From the NCBI GenBank assembly GCA_009694025.1, contig SHVZ01000019.1:1-41993 (forward strand): DNA of 41,993 nt. Direction: 5' to 3'. Within the stretch, counting starts at the first letter, position 1; each line of letters begins with the position of its first letter. The notes under the pieces are model-generated. The model was not told the origin of the DNA. It was given only the letters and a program-made list of their open reading frames with translations, and searched no databases. The position numbers were made by a program, and so were the translations under genes. Shown here one piece after another: positions 18,822 through 30,896 of this stretch. The DNA comes from Alphaproteobacteria bacterium (GTDB lineage Bacteria > Pseudomonadota > Alphaproteobacteria > SHVZ01).

Positions 18822-19262
18822 ATGGCAGACAAGGACACCATCGGCATTGCCTCCGACCATGCCGGCTACGAGCTCAAATCGGCGCTCAAGGCCGAGCTCG
18901 GCGGTCTCGGCTTCGCGGCGCTCGACTTGGGGACGGAGTCGGGGGAGAAGTCTGTCGACTACCCGGATTTCGCCCGGGCGCTCGCCGAAGCGATGAAGGC
19001 CGGAAAATTCTCGCGCGGCGTTCTGATCTGTGGCACCGGCATCGGCATCGGCATGGCCGCCAACCGGCACGCCTGGATCCGCTGCGGCGTCGTGCACGAC
19101 GAGACCTCCGCCAGGCTCACTCGTCAGCACAACGACGCCAATGTCATGGCCGTCGGTCAGCGGCTGATCGGCGTCGAGACCGCCAAGGCCAGCCTCAAAG
19201 TCTTCCTCTCAACCCCGTATGAAGGCGGGCGGCACGTCCAACGTGTCGCCAAGCTCGCCTGA
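18822..19262 (+). CDS. rpiB: Ribose-5-phosphate isomerase B
   Basis: Interconverts ribose 5-phosphate and ribulose 5-phosphate in the non-oxidative pentose phosphate pathway; a cytoplasmic dimer of RpiB/LacAB-type subunits. The 146 residues contain [17 protein letters not shown] at the N-terminus, the active-site segment [15 protein letters not shown] (catalytic Cys, then the phosphate-binding loop), and [14 protein letters not shown]. The ATG at 18822 gives the normal length; the frame is open upstream to 18747 without homology. It precedes glyA by 20 bp, the usual order in alphaproteobacteria, and supplies ribose phosphate for nucleotide and flavin synthesis. Confidence 0.94.
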   Translation: MADKDTIGIASDHAGYELKSALKAELGGLGFAALDLGTESGEKSVDYPDFARALAEAMKAGKFSRGVLICGTGIGIGMAANRHAWIRCGVVHDETSARLTRQHNDANVMAVGQRLIGVETAKASLKVFLSTPYEGGRHVQRVAKLA

Positions 19263-19282
19263 CGCCCCTATTCGAGAAGCGC

Positions 19283-20581
19283 ATGACCGCACGGTCTAAC
19301 CCTCGTCCCGACGCCTTCTTCGCTGCCGACCTCGCCGAGCGGGACCCCGAGGTCGCCGCCGCCGTCGGCCGCGAGCTCGGTCGCCAGCGAGAGCAGGTCG
19401 AGCTCATCGCCTCCGAGAACATCGTCAGCCGCGCCGTGCTCGAGGCGCTCGGCACGGTCCTCACCAACAAGTATGCGGAAGGCTATCCGGGCAAGCGCTA
19501 CTACGGCGGCTGCGAGTTCGTCGACCAGGCCGAGACGCTGGCGATCGAACGGGCCAAGCGGCTGTTCGACTGCCGTTTCGCCAATGTCCAGCCGCACTCC
19601 GGCGCCCAGGCCAACCAAGCGGTCTTCCTCGCCCTCTTGAAGCCCGGCGACACCATCCTCGGCATGTCGCTGGCGGCCGGCGGACACCTGACGCACGGTG
19701 CCGCGCCGAACCTGTCGGGCAAGTGGTTCAAGGCCGTCTCCTACGGCGTCCGCCGCGAGGACTGCCAGATCGACTACGACGAGGTCGAGCGTCTGGCCCA
19801 TGCCGAGAAGCCGAAGCTGATCATTGCCGGCGGCTCGGGCGTGCCGCGGATCATCGACTTCGCGCACTTTCGCAAGATCGCCGATGCCGTTGGCGCCCAC
19901 TTGATGGTCGACATGGCGCATTTCGCCGGACTGGTTGCCGGCGGGGTCTATCCGAGCCCGCTGCCGCACGCCCATGTCGTGACCACGACCACGCACAAGA
20001 CGCTGCGGGGCCCGCGTGGCGGGATGATCCTCGCCAACGACGAGGAGATCGGGAAGAAGATCAACTCGGCGGTCTTCCCGGGGCTGCAGGGCGGTCCCTT
20101 GATGCATGTCATCGCCGCTAAGGCGGTGATGCTAGGCGAGGCCCTGAAGCCGGAATTCAAGCTCTATGCCCGCTCCGTCGTCGACAACGCCCGGGCATTG
20201 GCCGAGGTGCTGGTCAAGCGCGGCCTCGCCATCGTCACCGGGGGCACCGACAGCCACCTGATGCTGGTCGACCTGCGTCCGAAGAAGCTGACCGGCAAGG
20301 CGGCCGAGGCGTCGCTCGAGCGCGCCTACATGACCTGCAACAAGAACGGCGTTCCCTTCGATCCGGAGCGGCCGACGGTGACGTCCGGCATTCGCCTGGG
20401 CACGCCGGCGGCGACGACCCGCGGCTTCGGCGTCCAGGAGTTCCGCCGGGTGGGCGAGCTCATCGGCGACGTGCTCGAGGGCCTCGCCCGGCATCCGGAT
20501 GACAACGGCGCCGCCGAAGTCGAGGCGCGCGCCGAGGTGAAGCGGCTCTGCGAGCGCTTTCCCATTTATCAGACGCTTTAA
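19283..20581 (+). CDS. glyA: Serine hydroxymethyltransferase
   Basis: A PLP enzyme that converts serine and tetrahydrofolate to glycine and 5,10-methylenetetrahydrofolate, the main one-carbon source. The 432 residues show the fold-type I pattern: [18 protein letters not shown], the tetrahydrofolate-binding region [12 protein letters not shown], and the Schiff-base lysine K239 in [15 protein letters not shown]. The C-terminal domain contains [17 protein letters not shown]. Length and all core motifs are normal. It lies between rpiB and nrdR on the same strand and is probably co-transcribed with them. Confidence 0.97.
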   Translation: MTARSNPRPDAFFAADLAERDPEVAAAVGRELGRQREQVELIASENIVSRAVLEALGTVLTNKYAEGYPGKRYYGGCEFVDQAETLAIERAKRLFDCRFANVQPHSGAQANQAVFLALLKPGDTILGMSLAAGGHLTHGAAPNLSGKWFKAVSYGVRREDCQIDYDEVERLAHAEKPKLIIAGGSGVPRIIDFAHFRKIADAVGAHLMVDMAHFAGLVAGGVYPSPLPHAHVVTTTTHKTLRGPRGGMILANDEEIGKKINSAVFPGLQGGPLMHVIAAKAVMLGEALKPEFKLYARSVVDNARALAEVLVKRGLAIVTGGTDSHLMLVDLRPKKLTGKAAEASLERAYMTCNKNGVPFDPERPTVTSGIRLGTPAATTRGFGVQEFRRVGELIGDVLEGLARHPDDNGAAEVEARAEVKRLCERFPIYQTL

Positions 20582-20604
20582 TCGCGGTCGGAGGAGGAAA
20601 CAAG

Positions 20605-21066
20605 ATGCGGTGCCCGTTCTGTGGCCACGAGGATACCCAGGTCAAGGACTCGCGCCCGACCGAGGATAACTCCGCGATCCGGCGCCGGCGTTTCTGCCCG
20701 GCCTGCGGTTCGCGCTTCACCACCTTCGAACGCGTCCAGCTCCGCGAGCTGGTCGTGGTGAAGAAGACCGGGAAGCGCGCGCCCTTCGATCGCGACAAGC
20801 TCGCCCGGTCGCTGCAGCTTGCACTCCGCAAGCGGCCGATCGATGCCGAGCGCCTCGAGCGCGTCGTCAACTCGATCGTCCGCCGGCTCGAAAGCATGGG
20901 CGAGAGCGAGATCCCGTCCAGCGTCATCGGCGAGCTGGTGATGGAGTCGCTCGCCAATCTGGACCAGGTCGCTTACGTGCGCTTCGCCTCGGTCTACCGG
21001 AACTTCCGCGAGGCCAAGGACTTCGGCGACTTCGTCGGCAAGATCAACACCGACACCGAGGACTAA
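20605..21066 (+). CDS. nrdR: Transcriptional repressor NrdR
   Basis: An ATP/dATP-sensing repressor of ribonucleotide reductase genes. The 153 residues contain a zinc ribbon with C3, C6, C31 and C34 ([10 protein letters not shown] and [13 protein letters not shown]), followed by an ATP-cone domain from about residue 49 ([21 protein letters not shown]) to residue 139. Its place between glyA and ribD is standard for the class. A GGAGGA ribosome site precedes the ATG. No ribonucleotide reductase gene lies in the window. Confidence 0.97.
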   Translation: MRCPFCGHEDTQVKDSRPTEDNSAIRRRRFCPACGSRFTTFERVQLRELVVVKKTGKRAPFDRDKLARSLQLALRKRPIDAERLERVVNSIVRRLESMGESEIPSSVIGELVMESLANLDQVAYVRFASVYRNFREAKDFGDFVGKINTDTED

Positions 21067-21081
21067 TCAGCAGGCGAGGCG

Positions 21082-22182
21082 ATGGACTCCGACCGCGAGT
21101 GGATGGAGCGGGCCCTCGCCCTGGCATATCGCGGCCTGGGTCAGGTCTGGCCCAATCCCTCGGTCGGTGCCGTCGTGGTCAGGGACGGCCGCGTGGTCGG
21201 CGAGGGTTGGACCCGGAAGGGCGGTCGCCCGCATGCCGAGACCGTCGCCCTGGACGCGGCCGGCGGGGCGGCGCGAGGCGCCACGCTCTTCGTCACCCTC
21301 GAGCCCTGCGCCCACCACGGCAAGACGCCGCCCTGCGCCGATGCGGTGATCTCCGCCGGCATCGCCCGGGTGGTGGCGTCGATCGAGGACCCGGACCCGC
21401 GCGTGTCCGGCCAGGGTTTCGCCAGGCTCCGCGAGGCCGGGATCGCGGTCGAGGTCGGCGCGGGCGCAGCTGCGGCGCGCGAGATCAATCTCGGCTTCTT
21501 CACCCGGCTCGCCGAGGGCCGCCCGATGGTGACGGTCAAGCTCGCGACCAGCCTCGATGGGCGTCTCGCCACGCACACCGGCGAGAGCCAGTGGATCTCC
21601 GGCGAGGCCGCCCGCCAGGAAGGCCACCGGCTCCGCGCCGACCATGATGCGATCATGGTCGGCGTCGGGACGGTGCTGGCCGACGACCCGAGCCTCACCT
21701 GTCGGTTCCCGGGCAGCGAGGATCGCACGCCCGTCCGCATCGTCGTCGACAGCCGGCTTCGTCTCCCGCTCACCTCGAAGCTGGTGATCGGCGCGCGGAC
21801 GATCCCGACCTGGGTCTTGGCGCTCGCCGACACGGATTCCCTCCGGTGCCGGGCGCTCGCCGATCTTGGTGTCGAGGTGCTGGAGATCCCGTCGGAGGAG
21901 GTCGGTCGTCCGGATATCCGACAGGCCTTGCGGCTCCTCGGCGAGCGTGGCCTGACCCGGCTTCTGGTCGAGGGTGGCGGCCGGCTGGTGGCGAGCCTGC
22001 TCGCCGTCGCCGTCGTCGACCGCCTGGTGTGGTTCCGGGCCCCGATCGTCATCGGTGGCGACGGCATTCCCGCCTCGGCCGCGTTCGGCGTCGACCGCCT
22101 GGCCCAGGCGCCGCGCTGGCGGCGCATCGGCACGGTCGAGCTCGGCGACGATGTGATGGAAACCTACGCCCGAACGGCGTAG
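21082..22182 (+). CDS. ribD: Bifunctional diaminohydroxyphosphoribosylaminopyrimidine deaminase / 5-amino-6-(5-phosphoribosylamino)uracil reductase
   Basis: Carries out the second and third steps of riboflavin synthesis: zinc-dependent deamination of the pyrimidine, then NADPH reduction of the ribose side chain. The 366 residues hold an N-terminal cytidine-deaminase-type domain with zinc ligands H51, C76 and C85 and catalytic E53 (PHAETVAL, EPCAHHGKTPPCADAV). The C-terminal reductase domain begins near VTVKLATSLDGRLAT and includes LLVEGGGRLVASLL. Length is normal. It opens the clustered riboflavin genes; a 15-bp gap from nrdR leaves no room for an FMN riboswitch directly ahead. Confidence 0.96.
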   Translation: MDSDREWMERALALAYRGLGQVWPNPSVGAVVVRDGRVVGEGWTRKGGRPHAETVALDAAGGAARGATLFVTLEPCAHHGKTPPCADAVISAGIARVVASIEDPDPRVSGQGFARLREAGIAVEVGAGAAAAREINLGFFTRLAEGRPMVTVKLATSLDGRLATHTGESQWISGEAARQEGHRLRADHDAIMVGVGTVLADDPSLTCRFPGSEDRTPVRIVVDSRLRLPLTSKLVIGARTIPTWVLALADTDSLRCRALADLGVEVLEIPSEEVGRPDIRQALRLLGERGLTRLLVEGGGRLVASLLAVAVVDRLVWFRAPIVIGGDGIPASAAFGVDRLAQAPRWRRIGTVELGDDVMETYARTA

Positions 22183-22191
22183 GTATCCCGC

Positions 22192-22784
22192 ATGTTCACA
22201 GGGATCGTCACCGATGTCGGGCGAGTCGCCTCAGCCACCGATCGCGGCGATCGACGGTTCGTGCTCGCGACCGGGTTCGATACCGGCCGGATCGACATCG
22301 GCGCTTCGATCTCGTGCTCGGGCTGCTGTTTGACCGTGGTCGAGAAGGGCCCTGGCCGCTTCGCTGTCGACGCCTCCGGCGAGACTCTCTCGGTGACCAC
22401 GCTCGGCGACTGGCAGGAGGGCACCGAGGTCAATCTCGAGCGGGCCCTCAGGCTCGGCGACGAGCTGGGCGGCCACCTCGTCTCCGGCCATGTCGACGGG
22501 GTCGGCCGGGTGGTGTCGGTCCGCGAGGAGGGTGCCAGCCACCGGATCCTCTTCGAGGCCCCGGCCGAGCTCTCCCGCTTCATCGCCTCCAAGGGCTCGA
22601 TCGCCGTCGACGGCGCATCCCTTACCGTCAACGAGGTTGACGGACGTCGGTTCGGCGCCAACATCATCCCCTACACCTGGACGCGGACGACCTTCCGCCG
22701 GCTCGTCGCCGGCAGCCGCGTCAATCTCGAAATCGACCTCCTGGCCCGCTATGTCGCGCGGCTGATGGAGCCGGAGACATCCCG

Positions 22785-22788
<4 letters not shown>
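22192..22788 (+). CDS. ribE: Riboflavin synthase alpha subunit
   Basis: Dismutates two molecules of 6,7-dimethyl-8-ribityllumazine to riboflavin and the pyrimidine precursor. The 198 residues form two lumazine-binding repeats: the first begins MFTGIVTDVGRV and the second is marked by LGGHLVSGHVDGVGRV. The SCSGCCLTVVEKG strand and ASLTVNEVD pattern are also typical. It starts ten bases after ribD and overlaps ribB by four bases (ATGA), so the three genes are translated together. Confidence 0.96.
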
Positions 22789-23924
<1,136 letters not shown>

Positions 23925-23926
23925 GC

Positions 23927-24373
23927 ATGGCCTTGCCCCGCTTCCTGGTCGTCGAGGCCCGGTTCTACGAGGAGATCTCCGATCACCTCTTCAACGGCGC
24001 GGCGACCGTATTGATGAACGCCGGCGTCGGATTCGAGCGCATCGCCGTCCCTGGCGCGCTGGAGATCCCGGCGGTGATCGGCATCGCCAACCAGGGTGCC
24101 AACCCGAAGTTCGACGGATTCGTGGCGCTCGGCTGCGTCATTCGCGGCGAAACCAGCCACTACGAGACCGTGTGCAGCGAAAGCGCCCGCGGTCTACAGG
24201 TGCTGGCCGTCAGCTTCGGGCTCGCGATCGGCAACGGCATCCTCACCTGCGAGACCTGGGAGCAGGCGATGGTGCGGGCCCGGCCCGACGATCAGAACAA
24301 GGGAGGCGGAGCGGTCGAGGCCTGCCTCGCGGTGTTCGAGGCGCGCCGCCGCTTCGGCTTGGTCACGCCATGA
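23927..24373 (+). CDS. ribH: 6,7-dimethyl-8-ribityllumazine synthase
   Basis: Condenses the pyrimidine and butanone phosphate intermediates in the penultimate step of riboflavin synthesis, usually as an icosahedral or pentameric shell. The 148 residues show RFLVVEARFYEEISDHL, VPGALEIPAVIG, ALGCVIRGETSHYETVCSES (the conserved substrate loop with H) and LTCETWEQAMVRA. The ATG at 23927 follows the ribB stop by two bases; the longer open frame is a shadow. It overlaps nusB by four bases, a pairing kept across many bacteria. Confidence 0.96.
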   Translation: MALPRFLVVEARFYEEISDHLFNGAATVLMNAGVGFERIAVPGALEIPAVIGIANQGANPKFDGFVALGCVIRGETSHYETVCSESARGLQVLAVSFGLAIGNGILTCETWEQAMVRARPDDQNKGGGAVEACLAVFEARRRFGLVTP

Positions 24374-24849
24374 CGGTTCCCACCGGCAAGGCAAAGCCGC
24401 GCAGCTCTACCCGGTCGGCCGCGCGGCTCGCGGCCGTCCAGGCACTCTATCAGATGGAGATGACCGGCGCCGGCGCGACCGCGGCCCTGGCCGACGTTCG
24501 CCTCCGCGACGGTGCGGTATCGGACGATGCCGTCGCCGGCATTGCCGTCGATGAGGCGATGCTCATAGACCTGGTCGAAGGCGTGACTCAGCGCCGGGAG
24601 GAGATCGATCTCAGGATTTCCGGCCATCTGGTCGAGGGCTGGTCGTTCGAGCGCCTCGAGCTGGTGCTCCGCGCCATCCTCCGTGCCGGAACCTACGAGA
24701 TCGTCGCCAGGCCGGATGTCCCGCTCCGCGTCGCCATCAACGAATGGGTCGATCTTGCGCACGCCTTCTACTCCGGCAAGGAGCCGGGTTTCGTCAACGG
24801 CGTGCTCGACCATATCGGCCGCGAGGCGCGTCCGGCGGAGGCGCGCTAG
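24370..24849 (+). CDS. nusB: Transcription antitermination factor NusB
   Basis: An RNA-binding helical protein that joins S10 (NusE) on boxA RNA for rRNA antitermination. The 159 residues include the basic N-terminal RNA-binding region ARLAAVQALYQMEMTG and a C-terminal helical pattern, LELVLRAILRAGTYEIVAR then VAINEWVDLAHAFYSGKEPGFVNGVLD, the most diagnostic part. The ATG overlaps the ribH stop. Six bases separate it from thiL. Confidence 0.96.
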   Translation: MTVPTGKAKPRSSTRSAARLAAVQALYQMEMTGAGATAALADVRLRDGAVSDDAVAGIAVDEAMLIDLVEGVTQRREEIDLRISGHLVEGWSFERLELVLRAILRAGTYEIVARPDVPLRVAINEWVDLAHAFYSGKEPGFVNGVLDHIGREARPAEAR

Positions 24850-24855
24850 ACGGAG

Positions 24856-25812
24856 ATGGCGGCCGCCCTCGACGAGTTCGACCGCATTGCTCGCTTCTTC
24901 GCGCCGCTCGCCGCCGGCTTCCCCGGTGCGCTCGGGCTCACCGACGACGCCGCTCTGGTCGACGCGGGCATCGGCCGCGAGCTGGTGGTGACCACCGACG
25001 CGCTGGTGGCCGGTGTCCATTTTCGCAGCGGCGACCCTCCCGACCTGGTCGCCAGGAAAGCGCTCCGCGTCAGCCTCTCCGATCTCGCGGCGATGGGGGC
25101 TGAACCGATCTGCTACACGCTTGCGGCGATCCTTCCGGCGACCGTCGACGAAGCGTGGCTCGCTGCCTTCGTCCGTGGCCTCGCCGCCGACCAGGCGGAA
25201 TTCGGCATCGTGCTGGCCGGCGGCGACTCCGTGAAGACGCCGGGCCCGGCGACGCTCTCGGTGACGGCGATCGGGCGGGTCGAGGCCGGCCGGGCCCTTC
25301 GTCGTTCGGGCGCCCGTCCCGGCGACCGGGTCTATGTGAGCGGGACCGTCGGCGACGGCGCTCTCGGTCTCGCGGTGCTCGAGGGGCGGCTCGCCGATGA
25401 CGCCGAGGGGACGCTCGCGGGCCGCTATCTATTGCCGCGGCCGCGGCTCGCGCTCGGCCGGGCGCTGGTCGACAAGGCCAGTGCGGCGATCGATGTCTCC
25501 GACGGGCTGGTCGCCGACCTCGGCCACATCGCTGCGACCTCCGGCGTCCGTATCACCATCGAGGCCGAACGCGTGCCGCTGTCGCCGGCGGCCCGCGCCG
25601 CGCTCGTCGCCGATCCGCGGCTGATCGACGCGATTCTTGCCGGGGGCGACGACTACGAGCTGGCTTTCACCTCGACCGAGGCCCTCCCCGACGCACTCGC
25701 CAGCACGCCGATCGCCTGTATCGGCCGGGTCGAGGCCGGGAGCGGTGTCACCGTGCTTGATCGGCAAGGCCGTCCGGTTACGCTCTCCGCTGGCGGTTAC
25801 ACGCATTTCTAG
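24856..25812 (+). CDS. thiL: Thiamine-monophosphate kinase
   Basis: Phosphorylates thiamine monophosphate to thiamine diphosphate, the active cofactor. The 318 residues match the PurM/ThiL fold: FDRIARFFAPLA at the start, a metal-binding LTDDAALVD, VTTDALVAGVHF, and VSLSDLAAMGAEP with its conserved Asp. The C-terminal domain contains AAIDVSDGLVADLGHIA and GGDDYELAFT, both diagnostic. Full length with all motifs. It follows nusB as in many proteobacteria. Confidence 0.96.
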   Translation: MAAALDEFDRIARFFAPLAAGFPGALGLTDDAALVDAGIGRELVVTTDALVAGVHFRSGDPPDLVARKALRVSLSDLAAMGAEPICYTLAAILPATVDEAWLAAFVRGLAADQAEFGIVLAGGDSVKTPGPATLSVTAIGRVEAGRALRRSGARPGDRVYVSGTVGDGALGLAVLEGRLADDAEGTLAGRYLLPRPRLALGRALVDKASAAIDVSDGLVADLGHIAATSGVRITIEAERVPLSPAARAALVADPRLIDAILAGGDDYELAFTSTEALPDALASTPIACIGRVEAGSGVTVLDRQGRPVTLSAGGYTHF

Positions 25813-25817
25813 GTGAC

Positions 25818-26261
25818 ATGAAGCTCCTCATCCTCCTGATCGTCCTGGTGGCCCTCCTCGGCGGCGGCGGCTTTGCCGCCTGGACCCTCTATCGCGAGCC
25901 GATCGAAACCAAGGTTGCGCAGATGATGAAGCCGAGGGAGCCCCCAGGCGTCGCCCTGCCGCTCGAGCCGATCACGCTACCCTTGTTCAAGGGGGGGCTG
26001 CCCGACCGCTTCCTCACCCTCGAGATGTCGCTTATCTGCGCCGGCAACGACGCGATGCTCCGGGTCAAGAGCCAGGTACCGCGTCTGGTCGATGCCTACA
26101 TCCAATATCTGCACTCGCTCGCGAACCTGCGTATCCAGCCGGGTTTCGAGGACCTCGACTTCGTCAAGGAGCGCCTCCTCAACGTTTCGGCCCAAGTGGT
26201 GGGCGCCGGCGAGGTCCGCGACATCCTCTTCCGCAACGCCTTCGAGAAGCCGATGCAATGA
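25818..26261 (+). CDS. FliL-like single-pass membrane protein
   Basis: A 147-residue protein with one N-terminal transmembrane helix (about residues 3-24) and a periplasmic domain of about 100 residues. The pattern LPDRFLTLEMSLICAGND, then VKSQVPRLVDAYIQYLHSL, then an ending in VRDILFRNAFEKPMQ, resembles the flagellar FliL / stomatin-like periplasmic fold. No flagellar gene is near. It sits five bases after thiL and overlaps the MFS gene by four bases, so it is expressed with housekeeping genes. A FliL-like role at the motor is possible, but the assignment rests on pattern and topology only. Confidence 0.7.
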   Translation: MKLLILLIVLVALLGGGGFAAWTLYREPIETKVAQMMKPREPPGVALPLEPITLPLFKGGLPDRFLTLEMSLICAGNDAMLRVKSQVPRLVDAYIQYLHSLANLRIQPGFEDLDFVKERLLNVSAQVVGAGEVRDILFRNAFEKPMQ

Positions 26262-27460
26262 GCCAAACCCGTTCCGAGCGTCTGATCGTCGCGCTGCTGG
26301 TCCTTTGCCAGTCCCTGTTCTTCAGCGGTGTCATCGTCATCATGACGCTGTCCGCGTTGGTCGGCGACATGCTGGCCGAGAACAAGACGCTGACGACGTT
26401 GCCGCTCGCCGTGCAGATGACTGCAACCATGGTGACGACCGTGCCGGCCTCGATGGCCATGGGCCGTTTCGGCCGCAAGGCGGGGTTCGTCGGCGGCCTT
26501 CTGATCGGAGCCATCGGCGCCGGCCTCGCCGCCGCCTCGATCATCCTCGGGTCGTTCCTCCTGTTCATCGTCGGAAGCGCCTTCATGGGATCGGCCGTCG
26601 CCGTCGGCCACTTCTTCCGTTTCGCCGCCGCCGACACGGCAAGCCCGGCGTTCCGGCCCAAGGCGATCTCCTACGTCATGGCCGGCGGTGTCGTCGCCGC
26701 GCTTCTTGGGCCCGAGCTCGCCAAGGCGACCCGGACCTTGCTTCCCGCCTTCATCTTCGCCGGCTGCTTCGTCGCCATCGGAGCGCTCTGGCTCGCCACC
26801 ATCCTGCCGGTCCTCAGCCTCTCCCTGCCCAAGCCCAAGGCGGCAGACCTCGCCGGCCCCCGTCGGCCTCTCAGCGTCATCGCCCGGCAGCCGATGTTCA
26901 TCGTCGCCGTCGTTTCCGGCATGGTGGGATACGCCGTCATGACCCTGGTGATGACGGCGACGCCGCTGGCGATGGTCGGCTGCGGATTCGCCTTTACCGA
27001 CGCGGCGCTGGTCATCCAGTGGCATTCGGTCGGCATGTTCGCGCCATCCTTCGTCACCGGCTCGCTGATCTCGCGTTTCGGTATCGTCCGGATCCTGCTC
27101 GCCGGCGCGGCGTTGCTCGCCCTCGCGGCGGCGATCAATCTCTCCGGCCTCGAAATGCTGCATTTCCTATCAGGCCTGGTGCTGATCGGGATCGGTTGGA
27201 ACTTCCTCTATGTCGGCGGTTCGACCCTGGTGACGGAGACCTACGCGCCGGCCGAGAGGGCCGCCGCCCAAGGCCTGAACGACTTCCTGGTGTTCTCGAG
27301 CTCCGCCGCGGCCGCCTTCTCGTCCGGTGCGCTTCAGCATCAGTTCGGCTGGGAGGCGGTCAATCTCGGCGTGCTTCCGGTTGTCGCCGTCAGCGCCGCC
27401 GCCAGCCTCTGGCTCGCCACGATCCGCAAGCGCGCGGCGACGTCCGTCCAGGCGGCCTGA
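26258..27460 (+). CDS. MFS transporter
   Basis: A 400-residue inner-membrane permease with about 12 hydrophobic helices, the size of drug/metabolite MFS exporters. The loop between helices 2 and 3 has GRFGRKAGFVGG, the conserved MFS motif A variant. The second half repeats it weakly as SRFGIVRILLAG. A proline/lysine-rich cytoplasmic loop (LPKPKAADLAGPRRP) divides the two halves. It overlaps the FliL-like gene (ATGA) and probably ends the long plus-strand run. The substrate cannot be read from sequence. Confidence 0.87.
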   Translation: MSQTRSERLIVALLVLCQSLFFSGVIVIMTLSALVGDMLAENKTLTTLPLAVQMTATMVTTVPASMAMGRFGRKAGFVGGLLIGAIGAGLAAASIILGSFLLFIVGSAFMGSAVAVGHFFRFAAADTASPAFRPKAISYVMAGGVVAALLGPELAKATRTLLPAFIFAGCFVAIGALWLATILPVLSLSLPKPKAADLAGPRRPLSVIARQPMFIVAVVSGMVGYAVMTLVMTATPLAMVGCGFAFTDAALVIQWHSVGMFAPSFVTGSLISRFGIVRILLAGAALLALAAAINLSGLEMLHFLSGLVLIGIGWNFLYVGGSTLVTETYAPAERAAAQGLNDFLVFSSSAAAAFSSGALQHQFGWEAVNLGVLPVVAVSAAASLWLATIRKRAATSVQAA

Positions 27461-27517
27461 CCCGGCCGGTGCCACACCCTGGCGCACGGACGCATGTTGG
27501 GGATACCCAAGCCGCTG

Positions 27518-27545
27518 TTGCGCATCGAAAAATGTCTGGTATGTT
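27518..27545 (+). promoter_or_regulatory. Candidate sigma-70-type promoter for hppA
   Basis: TTGCGC (27518-27523) and TATGTT (27540-27545) are separated by 16 bases, 57 bases ahead of the hppA ATG. They lie in the 141-bp gap after the MFS gene, in a locally A-rich spacer. The leader that follows contains GC-rich repeats (CGGCCG, GCGGCCGC) that could fold. The assignment is by motif and position only. Confidence 0.4.
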
Positions 27546-27601
27546 CCGGCCGACTTAGCGGCCGCTGGTGGCGGCCCTCCCGTTTCTAAGGAATCCCAGA
27601 C

Positions 27602-29698
<2,097 letters not shown>

Positions 29699-29722
29699 GC
29701 CGAGGCGGCGCTGCAAGAATGC

Positions 29723-29758
29723 AGACCCCGGCGGGCGACCGTCGGGGTCTTCTGTTTC
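29723..29758 (+). terminator. Rho-independent terminator after hppA
   Basis: A 12-bp stem (29723-29734 with 29739-29750, one G-T pair) around the tetraloop GCGA is followed by TCTGTTT. It begins 25 bases after the hppA stop and separates it from the convergent bamE gene. Confidence 0.8.
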
Positions 29759-29773
29759 GGACGACGGAGGGGC

Positions 29774-30241
29774 TCAGGAGCCGCCGGGCACCCTGGCCCG
29801 GTTCCGCCTGGGCGCCGTATCGCCGAAGCGGCCGATGTTGCCGAAGAGCTGCTGGAAGATGCTGAAGGTCTGGCCCGAGGTCGGCGTCGTGCGCGACACC
29901 GGGTCGATGTTCTCGGCGGCCTCTTTGCCGGTGTGAACGACCTCCCGGACCAGTCCCGCCTCGTCGAAGCGGACGGTCAACACCTTCTGGTCGAGCACTT
30001 CCGGGCGGAAGAACGCCACTGTCTCCGTCCGCTTGCTGATATAGTACCAGGTGTTCGGATCGAAGGTGGCGACTGCCGAGGGGCTGCCGAGGAGCGTCGC
30101 GACCTCGTCCTTGGTCGAGGCGCCGACCTTGATCTTGTCGAGATCCTCAGCCTCCGGAAGACTCCCGCGGCTATCGACGACCGGACTGCAGGCGGCGATC
30201 AGGACGGCCATCGCCAGGGGCGCCAACCGGCTCGCACGCAT
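29774..30241 (-). CDS. bamE: Outer membrane protein assembly factor BamE (SmpA/OmlA lipoprotein)
   Basis: A small outer-membrane lipoprotein of the BAM complex that helps insert beta-barrel proteins. The 155-residue product from the ATG at 30241 has a lipoprotein signal peptide with lipobox IAAC (residues 15-18, modified Cys18). The SmpA/OmlA fold follows: LDKIKVGASTKDEVATLLGSPS, TWYYISKRTETVAFF and VLTVRFDEAGLVREV. A C-terminal tail of about 45 polar, Pro/Arg-rich residues extends beyond the domain, as often in alphaproteobacteria. The extra upstream codons to 30343 lack signal-peptide character. It is convergent with hppA and divergent from the bc1 chaperone gene by 100 bp. Confidence 0.92.
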   Translation of the reverse strand: MRASRLAPLAMAVLIAACSPVVDSRGSLPEAEDLDKIKVGASTKDEVATLLGSPSAVATFDPNTWYYISKRTETVAFFRPEVLDQKVLTVRFDEAGLVREVVHTGKEAAENIDPVSRTTPTSGQTFSIFQQLFGNIGRFGDTAPRRNRARVPGGS

Positions 30242-30341
30242 GGGGCGCAGACTCCTCGAAACCGCTTGCCGCCCGGTTGACCCCGGCGGCCTGATCGGGC
30301 TAGTTGCCCCGCGAAGCTGGGGGTTGTCAACCGGCGAGGTC

Positions 30342-30887
30342 ATGGACGAGGCTACGGTGCTGGCTAGGCTGTTTGGACGTCGGGACGAGAGGAGCGCGGC
30401 AGCTGCCGACTCGCTCTACCGCGCCGTCGTCGAGGCCGCCCGCCGGCCGGTGTTCTTTGCCGAACTCGCCATCCCCGACACCCTCGACGGGCGCTACGAG
30501 ATGGTGGCCTTGCACGCCTATCTGCTCCTTCGCCGGCTCAAACGCGATCACCCGGCGACCGCCGGACTCGCCCAGGCGATGTTCGACCGCATGTTCGTAG
30601 ACTTCGACAATTCGCTCCGCGAGGCAGGCGTCGGCGATCTCGGCGTCGGCCGCAGGGTCAAGCAGATGGCCACCGGATTCTACGGGCGCATCGCGGCTTA
30701 CGATGCCGGCATCGACGGCAGCAACCTGGAGGATGCGCTCCGGCGGAACGCCTATGGCACGGTCGCTACCGACGACGGGACGCTCGCACGCCTCGCCGAA
30801 TACCTCAGGCTCGCGGACCGCGGCCTTGCGACGCAGGCGACGTCGGGGTTCCTTGCCGGCCGCGTGTCCTTTCCCGAGGTCGCCTGA
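30342..30887 (+). CDS. Ubiquinol-cytochrome c chaperone family protein (CBP3-like)
   Basis: Member of the CBP3/UQCC1 family, which in mitochondria helps assemble cytochrome b into the bc1 complex; the bacterial role is presumed similar. The 181 residues from the ATG at 30342 contain FFAELAIPDTLDGRYEMVALH, LLLRRLKRDH and MFDRMFVDFDNSLREAGVGD, followed by VGRRVKQMATGFYGRIAAYD, the most conserved block. It is soluble and mostly helical. It precedes the DUF177 gene by nine bases, a standard alphaproteobacterial order. Confidence 0.92.
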   Translation: MDEATVLARLFGRRDERSAAAADSLYRAVVEAARRPVFFAELAIPDTLDGRYEMVALHAYLLLRRLKRDHPATAGLAQAMFDRMFVDFDNSLREAGVGDLGVGRRVKQMATGFYGRIAAYDAGIDGSNLEDALRRNAYGTVATDDGTLARLAEYLRLADRGLATQATSGFLAGRVSFPEVA

Positions 30888-30896
30888 GGGTCGACG

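Noticed and set aside
21066-21082. An FMN riboswitch ahead of ribD.
   Set aside because: The gap from nrdR is only 15 bp and no RFN-like elements are seen in the nearby upstream sequence.
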